A DNA stretch of 64,000 nt from contig CAMWTP010000002.1 in assembly GCA_947177165.1 (NCBI GenBank), forward strand, positions 98,606 through 162,605. The letters are read 5' to 3'. The notes beneath the pieces were generated by a model. That model made no database searches. It worked only from the letters and a program-made list of their open reading frames with translations, and was not told the DNA's origin. Made by a program: the position numbers and the translations under genes. The stretch is from an uncultured Lachnospiraceae bacterium. Lineage in GTDB: Bacteria > Bacillota > Clostridia > Lachnospirales > Lachnospiraceae. The number at the start of each line of letters is the position of its first letter. Position 1 is the stretch's first letter. Below, one piece after another: positions 27,791 through 36,690 of the stretch.

Positions 27791-29401
27791 CTATGAGGCA
27801 TGTTTTGACACAAAATAGACATCCGATTCGTGGGTACTCCCCACTTCCACCACCGTGTAGCGCCCTGATGCCGCCAGTTCCTCTATGATATCCCGCCCCT
27901 CATCCGCTCTGAGCCAGAGCAGTACATCATTGTGCCATGCATCGTAATCAACATTCTCACGCTTCGTAAAAAGGACCTCGGTATCTTCCCCGGCGTACAC
28001 CAGACATTCATACATGATCCGGTCGTCAAAGTGATAATCGACCACCACGGAGTCCACGCCCTGATACGACTGAATCTGCGCTACAGCCTGCTTATCTTCC
28101 CGATATAAGTTCTCCACGCGCGGCAGGTACGCTGTCGCTGCCGCTGCCGCCAATATCACAATTCCCATGACCGCTGCAGTCAGACGCTTCCTGTCCGCCC
28201 TTGCTGCCAGACACATGACAAACACTGCCGCACAGACAGCCAGCTCCGGGAATATGGACGAATTGTACCGTATTGCATCCAGCTCCAGGCATACTGACAC
28301 CACACAGTAAAAAGCGCACGGGCACACCGCCAGCAGGAAAAACATCCAGTCCCTGCCGCCGTTCCTGCCCTTTTGCGCGCACAGGCACCAGAGGATAAGC
28401 CCTGCTGCAAGGAGCAGATAGACACCCAAAACCAGCGCATGTCCAAACAAATACCGGCATACAATGTGCGCCAGCCCGATCGTCCGCTCCACCGCCGCGC
28501 CGGGTGTCAATGCCAAAAAGTTGTCCAGCAGACCTGCTGTCGCGACATTGGTGACATCCGCATCGGCGTACTTCTCCGGCTGTAAAATATAGCCAATATA
28601 GTCTGTCTGAAGGAGAATATATCCCAGACCGCCCCCGACAATCGGCAACCCGTAGACTGCTGCCTGCCGGTAGCGCTTTCGTATGAGCAAGCCGACCAGG
28701 AATGCACACACCAGGCCGACTCCCTGAATCGCCGCGAGCGGCGAATCCTTGTATGCCAGATAGAGCACCAGCACAGCCAGAAACTCCATGAACAGATTCT
28801 TCAAAAGATGGTTTTCCTGCCACATGAGCACATGCAAATAGGTACACAGTGTCATCCAGAGCGTTACCAGCATATAAAAACGGACATACACCGTCATACT
28901 CGCCGCCATTCCCGTAAATCCATAGAGCGCAACCGCCAGCACGGCCGCCATTTTGTCTCTGGATATCGCTGCCGTCAGCCGGTACAGTATCACCTGATTC
29001 AGCAGAAACAGCAGGATATTGAGGGATATCGCACTCCATTTGCTGAGTCTCCCCTCAAAAAATATCGCCTGCACATAATTCAGCAGAACCATATAGGGAT
29101 ACCTTGTGAACCACATTTTGAGATTGTATCCCGCAGAGTCAGCAAGCAGCGCCTCCTCCCTTGTGACAGTCATTGTGCTCTTCAAATCCGAGATTTCATG
29201 CCACTCGTCGTATGTCAGAAAGTCCGCATCGTACAATTTGATCCGTTTCGGCGTTGATGCCGACAAGTAATGCGCATTGTCATACGTGAAAAATTCATCC
29301 ACATAATAGCCGCTCTTCTGCGTTCCCCAATAGACCATAAAGATGAGCTGCAGTGCAATCACAATGATCACTGCGATCTGTTCTTTCCTAATTGCTTTCA
29401 T
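27791..29401 (-). CDS. Polytopic GT-C-like glycosyltransferase
   Basis: A 536-residue integral membrane protein with about eleven helices and a soluble C-terminal domain of about 100 residues. After helix 1 the loop reads GTQKSGYYVDEFFTYDNAHY, where the Asp-Glu pair matches the catalytic acidic position of GT39/GT83-like enzymes. It would transfer a sugar from polyprenyl phosphate on the outer face. The start is ATG 29401 because AGGGGG lies five bases upstream and a promoter at 29447-29475 excludes longer readings. The next gene downstream encodes a polyprenyl-phosphate glycosyltransferase, a natural donor-making partner. Confidence 0.75.
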   Translation of the reverse strand: MKAIRKEQIAVIIVIALQLIFMVYWGTQKSGYYVDEFFTYDNAHYLSASTPKRIKLYDADFLTYDEWHEISDLKSTMTVTREEALLADSAGYNLKMWFTRYPYMVLLNYVQAIFFEGRLSKWSAISLNILLFLLNQVILYRLTAAISRDKMAAVLAVALYGFTGMAASMTVYVRFYMLVTLWMTLCTYLHVLMWQENHLLKNLFMEFLAVLVLYLAYKDSPLAAIQGVGLVCAFLVGLLIRKRYRQAAVYGLPIVGGGLGYILLQTDYIGYILQPEKYADADVTNVATAGLLDNFLALTPGAAVERTIGLAHIVCRYLFGHALVLGVYLLLAAGLILWCLCAQKGRNGGRDWMFFLLAVCPCAFYCVVSVCLELDAIRYNSSIFPELAVCAAVFVMCLAARADRKRLTAAVMGIVILAAAAATAYLPRVENLYREDKQAVAQIQSYQGVDSVVVDYHFDDRIMYECLVYAGEDTEVLFTKRENVDYDAWHNDVLLWLRADEGRDIIEELAASGRYTVVEVGSTHESDVYFVSKHAS

Positions 29402-29446
29402 GCCGTCCCCCTTGTCTGCGTCAAAGCTTCCCATGTCAATACCTTT

Positions 29447-29475
29447 ATCATAATAGAATTTCACCTGTTTTGCAA
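29447..29475 (-). promoter_or_regulatory. Promoter for the GT-C-like gene
   Basis: On the minus strand TTGCAA (29475-29470) and TATGAT (29452-29447) are separated by 17 bases. Transcription would start near 29440, about 39 bases before the ATG at 29401. It lies immediately after the terminator of the surface-protein unit, so the two units are separate. Confidence 0.65.
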
Positions 29476-29504
29476 GTTAATCCCCGCAAAAATCATTCTC
29501 ACTC

Positions 29505-29537
29505 AAAAAGGCACAGACTGCAAAAATCTGTGCCTTT
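29505..29537 (-). terminator. Rho-independent terminator of the MMPL/surface-protein unit
   Basis: An 11-base perfect stem (29527-29537 with 29507-29517, AAAGGCACAGA arm) and a nine-base loop are followed on the minus strand by a T run. It sits 15 bases past the stop codon of the surface-protein gene. Confidence 0.9.
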
Positions 29538-29551
29538 CAAGTATTACCCTT

Positions 29552-32500
29552 CTATTCTTGTTTCTCTTTCTCTTCCTCTGCCTTTTTTCGCAGTCTCTGC
29601 TTTCTGCGCGCACTCCCCTTCCTGATTAAGACAATCAGGAGAATCACAGCAACTGCCGCTGCCGCCGCGCAGACGATGATGAACACGAGATTGGAAGTGT
29701 TCTCCGCAACACAGAAATATGCGTGCGTTCCCGTCATGCTGACCTGCAGGTACTGTCCCCTGCTCCTGGTCTCAAGCGCTGTCCATGCTCCGTCTGTATA
29801 TGCGTAGACTGTCGCATCCTCGTAGGGATTCAGGATTCTCAGCGCGAAGGAATCTGTCTCCCTGATACCGCTGTTTTCCAGCGTCACTTCGTACACCACA
29901 TTCTGCTTTCCAGCCGCTTCCTCTGGCGGAGTCCTATCGCTGACCCTGGCATTTAACACCGTGTCCTCGGTAAAGATATCCTCAATCAGCGCGTAAGGCC
30001 TGCTCCACCGGCTTTCGTCCGCAACATCCGCTTCACCGCCGCTCTGCACTACCGTCACGTTATCTTTGTACTCTCCCTCGACCACAAAGATTCCGCCCAT
30101 CTTCTGATCCGACACATCGGGCCATACGCCGTAACAGCCTTCTTTCTGCGGAATCTGCGGATAGTTCAGCTTATCCAGCTTTGCGCCGTACTCCACTTCC
30201 TCGGAACCCAGATAGGTATCCCCGATCCTGTAAATTACTTTCAGATGCTGAAACTGTACCGGAAGCTGTTCCACTTTCAGAAGCTCGTCATAGGCAATGG
30301 GCTCGGCCACACCGATATAGCTGATGTTGTCAATGCCATGAACGTTCTCGCCCACATAATAGTTGCCGATCACCTTTGGTCCGGATGACTCTTCGGACGT
30401 GTCGTCCGCATCGGTATCAGCGATATCGTATCCTGTTACCTGCCCCGCGATCGCACCTGCCCTGCCATTTTCCGACTGCACCTCCGCCATAGAGTAGCAG
30501 TTTTTCAAGGTATCCGCATAGCCGGCGATACCGCCCACATTTCTGTTCCCCGCAACGGAGCACAGCGCATAGCATCTCTTGATAATCGTAAGCGACTCAC
30601 CACAGATACCGCCCACATAATCTCCCTCGGTGCTCTCCACGCTTCCATAACTCTCCGAGTCAACGATAATGCCGTGGTTCATGTATCCGCAGATACCGCC
30701 CGCACCGTTTTTCTTGGCAGTAATATACCCTTCATTGACACTGTCTGTCACAAGGCATTTCGTGATAAAACGCCGGCCCAGCTCATACTCAATCGCGCCG
30801 GCCGCGCTGTCCTCCGGGTCTTCATCGTCGATCGACATGGATCCTGCGATACCGCCCACATTGATATCGCCCTTTATGATACCCTTGTTGCTGCAGGACT
30901 CCGTCCTTCCTGTTGTGATCGAGTCAATGTCCTCATCGGAGACATCCTCGTAAAATTCCTCAAGCCCCAGCTTCTGAACATCCGAAAGCCGGTCAGCGAG
31001 CAGGTTGAATATGACATTGATCTGATCGTTCACCGCCTTCAGATCCGCATTTACCACATCTGAATGACTGGATGCATTGTCACTCAGAATCTTTAAGCTG
31101 TCGCTGATTCCCCGAAGCTGATTGTGGAGATTTGTCCTATTGTAGTCATACTCTGCGCCAAGCTTCGCAAAATTGATTGCAGGCTGTGCATTTACATAGT
31201 CGACGATATCTCTCGTGTGTCTCGTCGCAGCCTTCACAGAATCAAGTGCGCTCTTTAGGTGGTCTGATGTATTACTGAGATCTCTGTTCACTGCCTTGAG
31301 GGAATCTGCCACCTGCTCGCCATAAATGTCCGCAAGGATTTCTGTGTTCTCCATGACAGTGGTCGTGGCTGACAGCATTTTCTGCAGTTCTGTTATATTG
31401 ATCGCGTCATTGTCAAGCTCGTCTCTAATCTTACCTGCTGCGTCCTGCGCTTCGCGGATCGCATTCTCGATCTCCGACTTCGCATTTTCCACCGCGCCGG
31501 ATTTTGTTGTGATCTTCCGAAACTGGATATGAACCTTGTACTCCTTATCGCTCTCTATCGCAAAAGCGTAGGAATTTCCGCTGACGGAGGATATCTTTGA
31601 GCCGTCTACTGTCACATAATCTACGGCATAGCCGCCTGACGGCTCCGCTGTGATGGTCACTCTGCTGTTATCCGCGTTCGGAATGCAGCTTGCGCTTCCT
31701 GACAGGTTGGAAGTTATTTTGACGGTGGCATTAGCCGCTCTCACAGTTGGATTGCGTTTCTGGGCAGATGCATTCGCACTGTCATGCTTTTTCTCCTCAG
31801 TGGCATCGCTACCTTCATTTTCCTTCGCACCACTGCCTTCCCCATCTGTATCCTTCGCGTCGTCCTCTCCGCGCCCGCTATCGCCGTCATCGATATCGCT
31901 GCTGCCATTGTTCCCCTCTCCGTCGTTATCCTCCTCACTGTCATCGGCATCACCGCTGTTGTTTCCGCCTTCTTCTCCGTCGTTGTCGCCGGCTCCCTCT
32001 TCCTCCTCCAATGTACCGCTCAGGAATGCCGCACCAGCGCCATAGCGCATCATGGTCTCCAACTGTTCATCCGATATCCTGTTTCCGTCCGTATTCTCTG
32101 ATGTGTCCGCCGGTTCTGTTGTGCCGCCTTCCTCATCATTCCCTGTGCTGTCATCCTCCGCATCACTCTCCGTTGTGCCGCTGCTTTCTGTCGCGCTGCT
32201 CTGCTCTGTGTCGTCTGCTTCCGTGCTGCTCTCTGTCCCGGACTCATCATCGGTGTCAGTTTCTGACTCTGTCTCACTGTCGGTTTCGGTTTCTGTCTCA
32301 CTGTCGGTTTCGGTCTCTGTTTCTGTCTCATCATCGGTTTCTATTTCTGTCTCTGTTTCTGTTTCCGGCTCATCCTCAATCTTATCTATTATGATAACAT
32401 TGCTTTGAATTGCCACCCCGTCCTTAGGCTCAAAATACGCTTCAACCCGCACATTTTCAGCAGGCATTGTAAAGTTGAATGAAGTTGAAGTTGAAGTCGA

Positions 32501-34018
32501 AGCTGCTACACTCTCACCGTTTGTAACCTTTACAACATCAATCCGTGTCACCTGATACGCATCATCTGAATTCGTGTCATCCGGCTTTGCCGTGATCGTA
32601 ACCTCTTCCCCTGCCTTCGGGTTATACGAACTGGAAGTGATATATCCTCCAACCGTATGAAGAAGCGTAATCCTCTTACTTTTTGACACATCATACGGTT
32701 CGTCGCTGATGTCCGTTATCTTTCCCAGATCGCCCGAAATATCTTTCAAGGCCGCAACCGCGTTGATAAAACTGTTCTCTGCCGCCTCAAAATCGTTGAA
32801 CACCTCCGGCGTCATCGCCATCACATGGTCGAGACGGTCCGTGATCGCCTGCATCTGGTCAAGATTGTCATCCACAAAATCGCCAATCTGCTCGGCAAGT
32901 ACATCGGCCGCATCCACCGCGCTGTCGCTGTATAAGGTCAGCGTATCAAAATCCTGCTTCATGCCGTCCTTTGTCGCCTGCATATCATTGATTGTCTTGT
33001 CAATCAGATCGTGCAGCTTGTCGACAGCTTTCCTTATAGATTCCGCCTCATGAATCTCGATAAAAGGCTCCATCTGTCCCACAATACCGCCGATATCTTT
33101 GCGGCCGTACACTGTGCCGTTGTTTGTGCAGAGCGACACAACGCCTGACTGCCGCCCCGCGATACCGCCAATATTATAACCTGTATGCTCATATCCGACC
33201 GTTCCCGAATTGGTACACCGCGTGATCGCGCCGTCCGAAAATCCCGCGATGCCGCCCGTGTCAACCCCGCTGTACAGTTCGTTGTCATCATTGGTCGTGA
33301 GGCTCTCGATGATTCCCATACCGGTTCCCATCTCGTCGTCCTCCTCAACCCACGCGCTGTCATCGTTGATTCCTGCGCGGTTTGAGCAGTAATTCAGCGT
33401 GCCGTGGTTGATTCCGGCAATTCCTCCTGTCGAGTAGTAACCTGTAATCCTTCCCCTCGCAGTGCATCCGGTAATCACACCTGTCCTGCCGTTCATTCCT
33501 GCAATACCGCCGACTGTGTCCCGTCCGCTCACCGTCCCCTGAAAGGTACAGTTTTTGATCGTGCCATAGTTCACGCCGCAGATACTGCCAATGCACTCCT
33601 TTTGGTTCTCAGACGCAATGTTTCCTTTTAATGTAAGGTTCTGGATAACACCGTCGCTCTCCACATAGCGGAACAGACCGACCACATACCCGTCGCCCAG
33701 ATAGTCAAATCCAGAAATCGTATGCCCCACACCGTCAAAGATTCCATTAAACACGGGAACCATGCGAAGCTGTGTCCCTGTCAGGTCAATATCTGCCCTG
33801 AGGCTCACATACTTGTCTTCTGACCATGAGTCGAGATAACATTTTGATGCAAAATCAGCAAATTCCTCTGCTGTGCTGATATCGATACGCTCATACTGAA
33901 GCACATTCTCCTCTTTTGCGGTCTCCTCCGCTGCATGGATGCCCTGCGCCGGCATCATGCCCAAAACCATAGCTGCTGCCAGTGTTAAGGCTAATAACCT
34001 GTTATGTATTTTACGCAT
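29552..34018 (-). CDS. Large surface-anchored GLUG-repeat protein with acidic linker
   Basis: A protein of 1488 residues. A signal peptide (RLLALTLAAAMVLGMMPAQG) leads to a GLUG-repeat beta-helix of about 290 residues (units such as VGGIAGMNG and TGGIAGINHG). Then come a helical region, a beta domain, an acidic Glu/Thr/Asp/Ser-rich linker (about residues 550-760), a second beta domain, a second helical region and more GLUG repeats. It ends with a membrane helix (NLVFIIVCAAAAAVAVILLI) and a basic tail. The layout is roughly mirror-symmetric. It overlaps the MMPL gene by eight bases (a GTG at 34027 is an alternative start), so the two are co-translated and may work together. Function unknown. 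Confidence 0.85.
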   Translation of the reverse strand: MRKIHNRLLALTLAAAMVLGMMPAQGIHAAEETAKEENVLQYERIDISTAEEFADFASKCYLDSWSEDKYVSLRADIDLTGTQLRMVPVFNGIFDGVGHTISGFDYLGDGYVVGLFRYVESDGVIQNLTLKGNIASENQKECIGSICGVNYGTIKNCTFQGTVSGRDTVGGIAGMNGRTGVITGCTARGRITGYYSTGGIAGINHGTLNYCSNRAGINDDSAWVEEDDEMGTGMGIIESLTTNDDNELYSGVDTGGIAGFSDGAITRCTNSGTVGYEHTGYNIGGIAGRQSGVVSLCTNNGTVYGRKDIGGIVGQMEPFIEIHEAESIRKAVDKLHDLIDKTINDMQATKDGMKQDFDTLTLYSDSAVDAADVLAEQIGDFVDDNLDQMQAITDRLDHVMAMTPEVFNDFEAAENSFINAVAALKDISGDLGKITDISDEPYDVSKSKRITLLHTVGGYITSSSYNPKAGEEVTITAKPDDTNSDDAYQVTRIDVVKVTNGESVAASTSTSTSFNFTMPAENVRVEAYFEPKDGVAIQSNVIIIDKIEDEPETETETEIETDDETETETETDSETETETDSETESETDTDDESGTESSTEADDTEQSSATESSGTTESDAEDDSTGNDEEGGTTEPADTSENTDGNRISDEQLETMMRYGAGAAFLSGTLEEEEGAGDNDGEEGGNNSGDADDSEEDNDGEGNNGSSDIDDGDSGRGEDDAKDTDGEGSGAKENEGSDATEEKKHDSANASAQKRNPTVRAANATVKITSNLSGSASCIPNADNSRVTITAEPSGGYAVDYVTVDGSKISSVSGNSYAFAIESDKEYKVHIQFRKITTKSGAVENAKSEIENAIREAQDAAGKIRDELDNDAINITELQKMLSATTTVMENTEILADIYGEQVADSLKAVNRDLSNTSDHLKSALDSVKAATRHTRDIVDYVNAQPAINFAKLGAEYDYNRTNLHNQLRGISDSLKILSDNASSHSDVVNADLKAVNDQINVIFNLLADRLSDVQKLGLEEFYEDVSDEDIDSITTGRTESCSNKGIIKGDINVGGIAGSMSIDDEDPEDSAAGAIEYELGRRFITKCLVTDSVNEGYITAKKNGAGGICGYMNHGIIVDSESYGSVESTEGDYVGGICGESLTIIKRCYALCSVAGNRNVGGIAGYADTLKNCYSMAEVQSENGRAGAIAGQVTGYDIADTDADDTSEESSGPKVIGNYYVGENVHGIDNISYIGVAEPIAYDELLKVEQLPVQFQHLKVIYRIGDTYLGSEEVEYGAKLDKLNYPQIPQKEGCYGVWPDVSDQKMGGIFVVEGEYKDNVTVVQSGGEADVADESRWSRPYALIEDIFTEDTVLNARVSDRTPPEEAAGKQNVVYEVTLENSGIRETDSFALRILNPYEDATVYAYTDGAWTALETRSRGQYLQVSMTGTHAYFCVAENTSNLVFIIVCAAAAAVAVILLIVLIRKGSARRKQRLRKKAEEEKEKQE
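32255..32370 (-). repeat. Low-complexity tandem repeat encoding an acidic Thr/Glu/Asp/Ser run
   Basis: Imperfect repeats of a roughly 24-base unit (plus-strand tgtctcactgtcggtttcgg and variants) encode alternating Thr, Glu, Ser and Asp in the surface-protein linker. Such repeats can change length by slippage; in-frame units would preserve the reading frame. Confidence 0.75.
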
Positions 34019-36503
34019 CCTCTTCACCCTCTTCCCTCTGCATCAGTTCTCCCAGATCACTGCCGTCGTCCTCACGCTGCTCGAGCCTGCCCATATTCAC
34101 GAACAGACTTGCGTCACCGCGCACCAGACCATGCACTTCACCTATAATCGTGCCGTTGATCTGTCCCTGAATGAGACCGTCAACGCGCATCAGACCGCTG
34201 ACACGCTCCAGCTTCAGCGGAATGGACACTGCAAATGAAGTTCTGTCAATCACCTTCTCGCCCAACAATAGAATCTGCGGCAGCACAAACATAACTGTGA
34301 AAATCGACAGAATTGTACCTCTGCCCAAACACTGTCCGATACCGCACACCGCGCCGTCAGAGGACATCCGTCCAATAAAGATGCCCGCAAGCGCAAGCAT
34401 CGTACCCGATGTGACGATTGTCGGGAACGCGAAGTTCATCGTCTCGATAATCGCATCCTTTTTCGACATTTTGTCCTTGATCTCCAAAAACCGTCCCGAG
34501 ATAACGATCGCGTAGTCAATATTTGCACCCATCTGAATGGACGATACAATCATCGCACTCAGGAAAAATACATTCTTCTGCTGTATCGCCGGGAAGGAGA
34601 AATTCACCCAGATCACGCCCTGAATCACTGCAATCAGGAGCACCGGCATACCTGCCGACATAAATGTAAACAACAGAACCACCAGCACCGCGAGAATGGA
34701 AACAACATTCACAACCGTGTTGTCTCTCTGGAACGTCTTATACAAGTCATACTGGCTCGTCGATTCCCCGGGAACCAGCACCTCCGACTGTTCATAGTAC
34801 CTGCCCGCAATCTCATGCATCTCATCGAGGAACGCAAACGTCTCATCCCCCTCCTCCGGCAGCGTCAGGTAGATCAGCATACGGCTGTAATTCTCGCCCT
34901 GCAGCTGGTCAAGTGCAATCTGCATCTTGGTGTGCGCGTCCTCCAGCGTATCCATCAGATCGTCATCCAGCGTCACGTACCCCTCGTCCACCTCGTCGTA
35001 GAGGAACATAAAGATATCGATCAGCGGAACGCTGTAGTTCGAAAACCCGTTCACAATCTTGGCATAATTCTCGTCGTTCACCGCGTACGCCATGTACAGC
35101 AGCTCCGCGATCTCGTAGTCGAGCTCCAACAGTTCTGAGAAATCCCTCGCCGTCAGCTTGTCAGTCAGCATATAGCCGTCCATGGCCTCTGTGTTCGCAA
35201 GCCCCTGCGAGTGGTCAATCTCCGGTCTGGCATCCAGCTCCTTTAAGAGCCTGCTCTCCTTCTCATAATTTCCCGCCGGAACGACAAGCGCCACAAAGTT
35301 TTCTGCGCCAAAGCTCTCCTCGATCATCTCATCCACGACCATGGCATCGCTCTGCACAGGTGTTTCGAGCTGTGTATAACCATATACATACGGACAATGA
35401 GACTGAATGATATATGCGCCTACCAGCACAACAATAAACAGCGGCGGGATAATATATCTTGTCCTGTATGCAAATTTTCCCACAAACGGAATATCCGGAA
35501 TAAAGCTCTTATGTTTTGTCTTATCCATCGCCTTGCCAAAGAGCATAATCAGTCCCGGCATCAGCAGAAATACGCCGAGCAGACTCAGTAAAATTGCCCT
35601 GATCAGACAGAGCGCCATATCACTGCCGATGCCAAACTGCATGAACATCATCGCGATCAAACCGCCCATTGTCGTCAGTGAGCTTGAGAAAATCTCCGGA
35701 ATCGCCTTGCTGAGCGCCACAATATCCGCCTCCCTGATCCCCAGTGTCTGGTGCTCCTCCTTATACCGGTTGCAAAAGATGACCGCATAGTCGACTGACA
35801 ATGCAAGCTGGAGTACGATCGTAACCGAGTCCGACACAAAAGAGATTGTTCCCATCATAAAGTTTGTTCCCTTTGTGATCAGCGCGGCTGAACAGAAAGT
35901 CAATAACAGTACCGGCACCTCCGCCCATGTCTGTGAGGTCAGCAGCAGTACGGAGACCACCACGATCGCGACGAGCACACTGATCACGGACATCTCCTTT
36001 GCCAGCTGTTCTGCCGACGCATCTCCCATGGAAGTTGACACATAGATATCGTATCCGTCGAGCATTGCCCTGACCTCATCGAGCGCCTCCAGCGCCCTGT
36101 CATCCGTCTCCTCATAACCGAACGTGATACTGTACAGCGCCGAGAAATTGTTATAATGACTCTTTGAGTTGTCGAAATCAAGCATGATGATACTGTCAAA
36201 CTCCAGGAGCTCCTCATAGATTTTGTCAGCCTCGTCATAGGGAATGTTCGTCACCATGACCTTGGCTGTGCCATAGGTGATAAACTCTTCCTCCATCCGG
36301 TCAAGTCCCTGACTTGTCTCCGTCGTGTCCGGCAGATACGCCGAAAGTGCATTCTCTACCGATACCCAGTTCATGGACACCACGGAAAAGATCAGTGCGA
36401 TGCCAAATAACAGAAAAAACAAATTGCGTCTGTCAACGATAAAGGTGGCGACTTTAATCATAAATCCGCCATCCTCACCGCCTTTCTTTGGTTGTTCATC
36501 CAT
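34011..36503 (-). CDS. MMPL/RND-family membrane transporter
   Basis: A protein of about 830 residues with two RND-type halves. Each half has one helix, an extracytoplasmic domain and a five- to six-helix bundle. RRNLFFLLFGIALIFSVVSM is the first helix, LALSVDYAVIFCNRY and MGANIDYAIVISGRF hold the conserved Asp-Tyr of helix 4 used in proton coupling, and GGLIAMMFMQFGIG is a family segment. Family members export lipids, glycolipids or siderophores. The unit has its own promoter and a palindrome beside it. The start at 36503 has AAAGGAG about nine bases upstream; an ATG two codons earlier is possible. Its partner is the surface protein gene overlapping its 3' end. Confidence 0.88.
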   Translation of the reverse strand: MDEQPKKGGEDGGFMIKVATFIVDRRNLFFLLFGIALIFSVVSMNWVSVENALSAYLPDTTETSQGLDRMEEEFITYGTAKVMVTNIPYDEADKIYEELLEFDSIIMLDFDNSKSHYNNFSALYSITFGYEETDDRALEALDEVRAMLDGYDIYVSTSMGDASAEQLAKEMSVISVLVAIVVVSVLLLTSQTWAEVPVLLLTFCSAALITKGTNFMMGTISFVSDSVTIVLQLALSVDYAVIFCNRYKEEHQTLGIREADIVALSKAIPEIFSSSLTTMGGLIAMMFMQFGIGSDMALCLIRAILLSLLGVFLLMPGLIMLFGKAMDKTKHKSFIPDIPFVGKFAYRTRYIIPPLFIVVLVGAYIIQSHCPYVYGYTQLETPVQSDAMVVDEMIEESFGAENFVALVVPAGNYEKESRLLKELDARPEIDHSQGLANTEAMDGYMLTDKLTARDFSELLELDYEIAELLYMAYAVNDENYAKIVNGFSNYSVPLIDIFMFLYDEVDEGYVTLDDDLMDTLEDAHTKMQIALDQLQGENYSRMLIYLTLPEEGDETFAFLDEMHEIAGRYYEQSEVLVPGESTSQYDLYKTFQRDNTVVNVVSILAVLVVLLFTFMSAGMPVLLIAVIQGVIWVNFSFPAIQQKNVFFLSAMIVSSIQMGANIDYAIVISGRFLEIKDKMSKKDAIIETMNFAFPTIVTSGTMLALAGIFIGRMSSDGAVCGIGQCLGRGTILSIFTVMFVLPQILLLGEKVIDRTSFAVSIPLKLERVSGLMRVDGLIQGQINGTIIGEVHGLVRGDASLFVNMGRLEQREDDGSDLGELMQREEGEEDA

Positions 36504-36545
36504 TTTCATCCTCTCCTTTACCAATATCCTTATCGCGTGTAGTAT

Positions 36546-36574
36546 AGTATATTACATCACTTTCCTTTTTTCAA
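36546..36574 (-). promoter_or_regulatory. Strong promoter of the MMPL/surface-protein unit
   Basis: On the minus strand TTGAAA (36574-36569) and TATACT (36551-36546) are 17 bases apart, each matching consensus at five of six positions. The predicted start of transcription is about 36 bases before the MMPL ATG. Confidence 0.8.
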
Positions 36575-36575
36575 T

Positions 36576-36592
36576 AATGACCTGTAGTCATT
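36576..36592. promoter_or_regulatory. Palindromic operator-like site abutting the -35 box
   Basis: AATGAC-CTGTA-GTCATT is a 6-5-6 inverted repeat placed directly upstream of the -35 element of the MMPL promoter. The size and TGAC/GTCA arms resemble sites of TetR- or MarR-type regulators that often control MMPL pumps. No regulator gene is adjacent in this window. Confidence 0.55.
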
Positions 36593-36622
36593 TTCATTTT
36601 TTTATATTTTGTTTATAATTAT

Positions 36623-36665
36623 AAAAAAAGTAACTATCCCTGAAATGCATGAATAGTTACTTTTA
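36623..36665. terminator. Hairpin terminator ending the 27-kb glycan gene run
   Basis: AGTAACTAT (36629-36637) pairs with ATAGTTACT (36653-36661); on the minus strand the stem is followed by seven T residues. It lies about 30 bases past the stop of the last GT4 gene (36691) and upstream of the MMPL promoter. A-rich and T-rich flanks could make it work both ways. Confidence 0.85.
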
Positions 36666-36690
36666 TATATGTCCTTATATATGTCCTTTT

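Noticed and set aside
31747..32408. Overlapping plus-strand frames with Ser/His/Arg/Cys-rich or Ser/Val-rich translations
   Set aside because: They are shadows of the low-complexity acidic linker in the surface-protein gene; repetitive DNA keeps several frames open.
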